The notes beneath the pieces were generated by a model, which was not told the origin of the DNA, did no database searches, and was given only the letters and a program-made list of their open reading frames with translations. Below, piece after piece: positions 63,701-64,000 of a stretch of 64,000 nt of DNA (the stretch's first letter is position 1; each line of letters starts with the position of its first letter). The stretch lies in NCBI GenBank assembly GCA_900544095.1, contig UQTV01000003.1:136349-200348 (forward strand), in the 5' to 3' direction. A program made the position numbers and the translations under genes. Origin of the DNA: an uncultured Collinsella sp. Lineage in GTDB: Bacteria; Actinomycetota; Coriobacteriia; Coriobacteriales; Coriobacteriaceae.

Positions 63701-63823
63701 CTTCGCTCGCTCGGTGCCGACGTGACGCGAATCGCAGCCGAGTCGCCAACCTGCGTCTTTGGCGGTCGAGACGTCATCGCCAAGAGCAACGCCGGCTTTA
63801 ACGTCGTCGACCTGCTGGCCTAA
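60779..63823 (+). CDS. M16C family metalloprotease (presequence-protease-like)
   Basis: 1014 residues. Inverted zinc motif HILEH near residue 80 with a distal Glu in the GVVFNEMKGAL segment; the second half carries the inactive partner domains. KSSMQTFLNAMTYPDKTIYPVATTNEQDLYNLMDVYLDAVF is typical of PreP-type enzymes, which degrade short peptides in a closed chamber. No signal peptide. The ATG at 60779 has AAAGGAG in front; a longer frame from 60521 runs through the repeat array and is rejected. Confidence 0.93.
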   Translation: MPTTSTDPRAAAAALLVPGTTCHGFAVERCETVPELDSDAYVLRHTASGARLLYLACDDENKAFAIGFKTPPADSTGVFHILEHSVLCGSAKFPVKEPFVDLIKSSMQTFLNAMTYPDKTIYPVATTNEQDLYNLMDVYLDAVFNPAIYTKPTIFEQEGWHYELDLPESVEGEGDGGSASLREGTLRYNGVVFNEMKGALSDPMSVLDDAVNAALYPDTAYAHESGGDPRAIPALTYEQFLDTHARHYNPSNSYITLYGDLDVDRALAFLDERYLSQPSAASRRMDAAVAAGEDPSTMAPNPLGVQAPVTCEYKRVEMATTPENALVGLGLVLGNALDRKRTIAADILFEALLGSNEAPVKKAILSADLGGNVVSYTAAESLQPYELIMLQNAQPGVARELRRVFQDACRDLCEHGVPRERLEAIISSNEYDLRQRDYGIADGVAIACDALSTWLYDDDAATLALKYGPVYEELRSELDGNYFEDLLRELVLQNDHMALVELVPVDAAEGAEGAEAAELAAKRDAMTNAELADVVERTAVLRAAQEAEDTLEAKATLPHLRVSDIGEARPEPPLVVDTTAPIPCLRHGIPTNRLAYAMQYFDLSCVAFEDLPYVTLLCRLLKQLPTSEHSAEELDNVLAGKLGFLSFTTEVMTQPDVDGVRPYLLVSAGALSEKIDALASLPREVWSSTLLLDADADRVRDVLTQIRIGLEQGFINNGHSAALGRAMSYSSPSAMVREQLSGVDFYLFLRDLLDHFDERLDDLRAKLAELAGRIFVADGCMASFTGSDEDFNAYWAAADDLGLGAGDGADAGSGTLVVPEPRDRHEAFVIPSDICFAASACDPRRLGIDVTGAWAVAANALSYDYLWNEIRVKGGAYGCGFRAAGERQTAFYTYRDPAIDPSIERVERAGEWLGSFEPDEAAFEGFIVSCVSGMDAPVKPYALTKRRNTTYLAGLDPHAREERRAQMLAATPGELRSLGADVTRIAAESPTCVFGGRDVIAKSNAGFNVVDLLA

Positions 63824-63828
63824 CCCAC

Positions 63829-63872
63829 AAAGGTAGATTTTTGGGACATGCCTGAAAATCTACCTTTTTCTT
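63829..63872 (+). terminator. Terminator of the M16C protease gene
   Basis: AAGGTAGATTTTTGGG.../...CTGAAAATCTACCTTTTT hairpin directly after the stop. Confidence 0.85.
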
Positions 63873-63905
63873 TGGCTCTGTTAGACCAACATTGACATTT
63901 TTGTA

Positions 63906-63934
63906 AGGGGTGTGACCGAAATCGGTCACACCCC
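63906..63934. repeat. Perfect inverted repeat near the right edge
   Basis: GGGGTGTGACCG-AAAT-CGGTCACACCCC, a 12-bp perfect stem with TTTTC after it. It may be a terminator for a gene beyond the window. Nothing else is seen in 63935-64000. Confidence 0.7.
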
Positions 63935-64000
63935 GTTTTCATTTCCAAGGATTTTAGATTCCCAAGCTAGCCTTTACTAAATCCTTGAATTTGTCCCACC

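Overview
The window looks like a high-GC Coriobacteriia chromosome, most likely Collinsella or a close relative. This is inferred from base composition, the proteins, the densely packed leaderless or overlapping genes, and the structured intergenic repeats; no 16S or other decisive marker is present. Most of it is ordinary core chromosome. No rRNA operon, CRISPR array, prophage or complete insertion sequence is visible.

Layout. 1-1763: end of a capsule/exopolysaccharide operon on the minus strand (Wzz-like co-polymerase, tyrosine kinase, PHP-type phosphatase cut by the window edge). 1959-7118: two two-component systems around a lone pstB. 7317-8657: a D-Ala-D-Ala carboxypeptidase. 8682-12561: a tRNA-Ser and three identical tRNA-Arg(ACG) genes, a large TPR-like protein, and unusual structured repeats grafted onto tRNA 3' ends. 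13188-22899: housekeeping genes (serS, proC, rlmH, a stomatin-like protein, tRNA-Leu, tatD, rsmA, metG, rsmI) and a GH5-like protein lacking its expected acid/base residue. 23093-24127: tRNA-Phe with another structured repeat, then a small toxin-antitoxin-like pair whose toxin is frameshifted. 24186-33788: a Tad/Flp pilus operon (CpaB, TadZ, TadA, TadB, TadC, Flp, TadE/TadG-like subunits) without a prepilin peptidase. 34041-40051: rsgA, a calcium-type P-type ATPase with a striking leader hairpin, and pyruvate kinase. 40254-43944: a phospholipase C-like protein and a nickel/cobalt ECF transporter behind a perfect NikR-type operator. 44111-48310: pheST under a T-box. 48432-57883: M32 carboxypeptidase, glmM, a DUF4012 envelope protein, an EamA transporter, tRNA-Val, two zinc-binding small proteins and an HNH nuclease. 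58099-63823: a small unknown protein, an AlbA_2 ATP-binding regulator with an elaborate upstream region, a symmetric repeat array, and a large M16C metalloprotease.

The most unusual signal is a family of units of 186-190 bp at three tRNA loci of different specificity (Ser, Arg, Phe). Each unit carries a duplicate of that tRNA's own 3' end (T-loop to acceptor) and its terminator, joined to a conserved set of GC-rich hairpins and an inverted T-arm. Truncated remnants lie beside other copies. I know of no description of such an element. Other points worth checking are the leader of the P-type ATPase (ribosome-binding site sequestered in a hairpin whose loop can pair upstream), two related palindromic elements placed 11-12 nt after stop codons, and the repeat array at 60466-60650.

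Gene starts were chosen by ribosome-binding sites and gene overlaps. Functions rest on motifs and family resemblance recalled from memory; no database search was run.
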